Shown: positions 48,941-49,087 of the stretch, piece by piece
Numbering within the stretch: the first letter of the stretch is position 1
How the letters are laid out: the number at the start of each line of letters is the position of its first letter
DNA from: CAG-390 sp964522215
Lineage (GTDB): Bacteria > Bacillota > Clostridia > Oscillospirales > CAG-272
Length of the DNA stretch: 49,087 bases
Reading direction: 5' to 3'
Assembly: GCA_964522215.1 (NCBI GenBank)
Contig: CAZFVR010000011.1
Coordinates: 1-49,087, forward strand
Program-made: the position numbers and the translations under genes
The notes under the pieces: model-generated
Seen by the model: the letters and a program-made list of their open reading frames with translations, nothing else
The model's database searches: none
What the model was told of the DNA's origin: nothing

Positions 48941-49087
48941 ATGCAGCAAGACACAACATATTATGCCGACAGCTACGAGCGGGAGATCTACAACGGCATA
49001 CTCGCGGGCATATCCCCGAGCGGTGACGAGCCCTCCGCGGGACGGAGTGGTGCGCGCTGCGGCAGGCGACGGCTTGCCCTGCATGTA
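48941..49087 (+). pseudogene. GH127-like fragment running off the window
   Basis: A frame from an ATG directly after a stop (48938-48940 TAA) encodes YYADSYEREIYNGILAGIS, strikingly like the internal YAD...E..IYNGiLaG block of DUF1680/GH127 beta-L-arabinofuranosidases. In those enzymes this block lies mid-protein, so an N-terminal part is missing, there is no RBS, and the residues after SGD do not continue the family pattern. It may be a broken gene, or its 5' part may lie in another frame. The right end of the window cuts it off. Confidence 0.35.

Overview
The window looks like part of a draft metagenome-assembled genome of a spore-forming member of the Clostridia (Bacillota), probably from a gut or other anaerobic polymer-degrading community. 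A canonical Spo0A, a SipL-like DUF3794/LysM spore protein, a SpoVB-type flippase, a dockerin and a cohesin-like protein, and abundant carbohydrate genes support this. Most genes have AAAGGAGG-type ribosome sites, and many have sigma-A promoters with 17-nt spacers. Two runs of exactly 100 N (16090-16189 and 32291-32390) are scaffold gaps, and both sit inside repeats.

Layout. 1-5.0 kb: the start of an exported metallophosphoesterase, a beta-helix lipoprotein and a divergent FAD-dependent oxidoreductase. 5.1-9.0 kb: DUF1385 membrane protein, spo0A and a SpoVB/MATE-like flippase. 9.2-13.8 kb: a rhamnose operon (rhaA plus a GH106-like alpha-L-rhamnosidase). 13.8-18.2 kb: tRNA-Val, a DUF4886 lipoprotein, a small lipoprotein, tRNA-Lys with a partial duplication at the first gap, a membrane-anchored protein, an orphan promoter with operator-like boxes, and a cupin. 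18.4-22.1 kb: a giant secreted CxxC-repeat protein ending in a type I dockerin, behind a leader of about 290 nt. 22.4 kb: an HPr-like protein. 22.8-29.9 kb: a compact P22/podovirus-like head module (TerS, TerL, propeller-like protein, portal, scaffold, coat, connector) without integrase, tail, replication or lysis genes. It is followed by a barstar gene with a consensus promoter.

30.4-36.5 kb: an MBL-fold lipoprotein, then a sugar-metabolism operon (sugar isomerase/epimerase, coiled-coil protein, Gfo/Idh/MocA oxidoreductase) and a divergent Ldh2-type dehydrogenase. 36.6-39.2 kb: a SipL-like protein and a cohesin-like protein with an NPSTG cell-wall sorting tail. 39.5-43.3 kb: two divergent paralogous LysR regulators, one in an operon with a small acidic Tyr-rich protein and a MATE transporter. 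43.4-49.1 kb: alpha/beta hydrolase, flavin-reductase-like protein with a possible PCP_red-like tail, small protein, MBL hydrolase, EamA transporter, acetyltransferase and a GH127-like fragment at the edge.

The sugar genes suggest a plant-polysaccharide degrader using rhamnose and related sugars. The dockerin and cohesin-like proteins suggest a non-covalent surface assembly. The most unusual unit is the stripped-down capsid and packaging module. All functions are inferred from sequence; no database search was possible.
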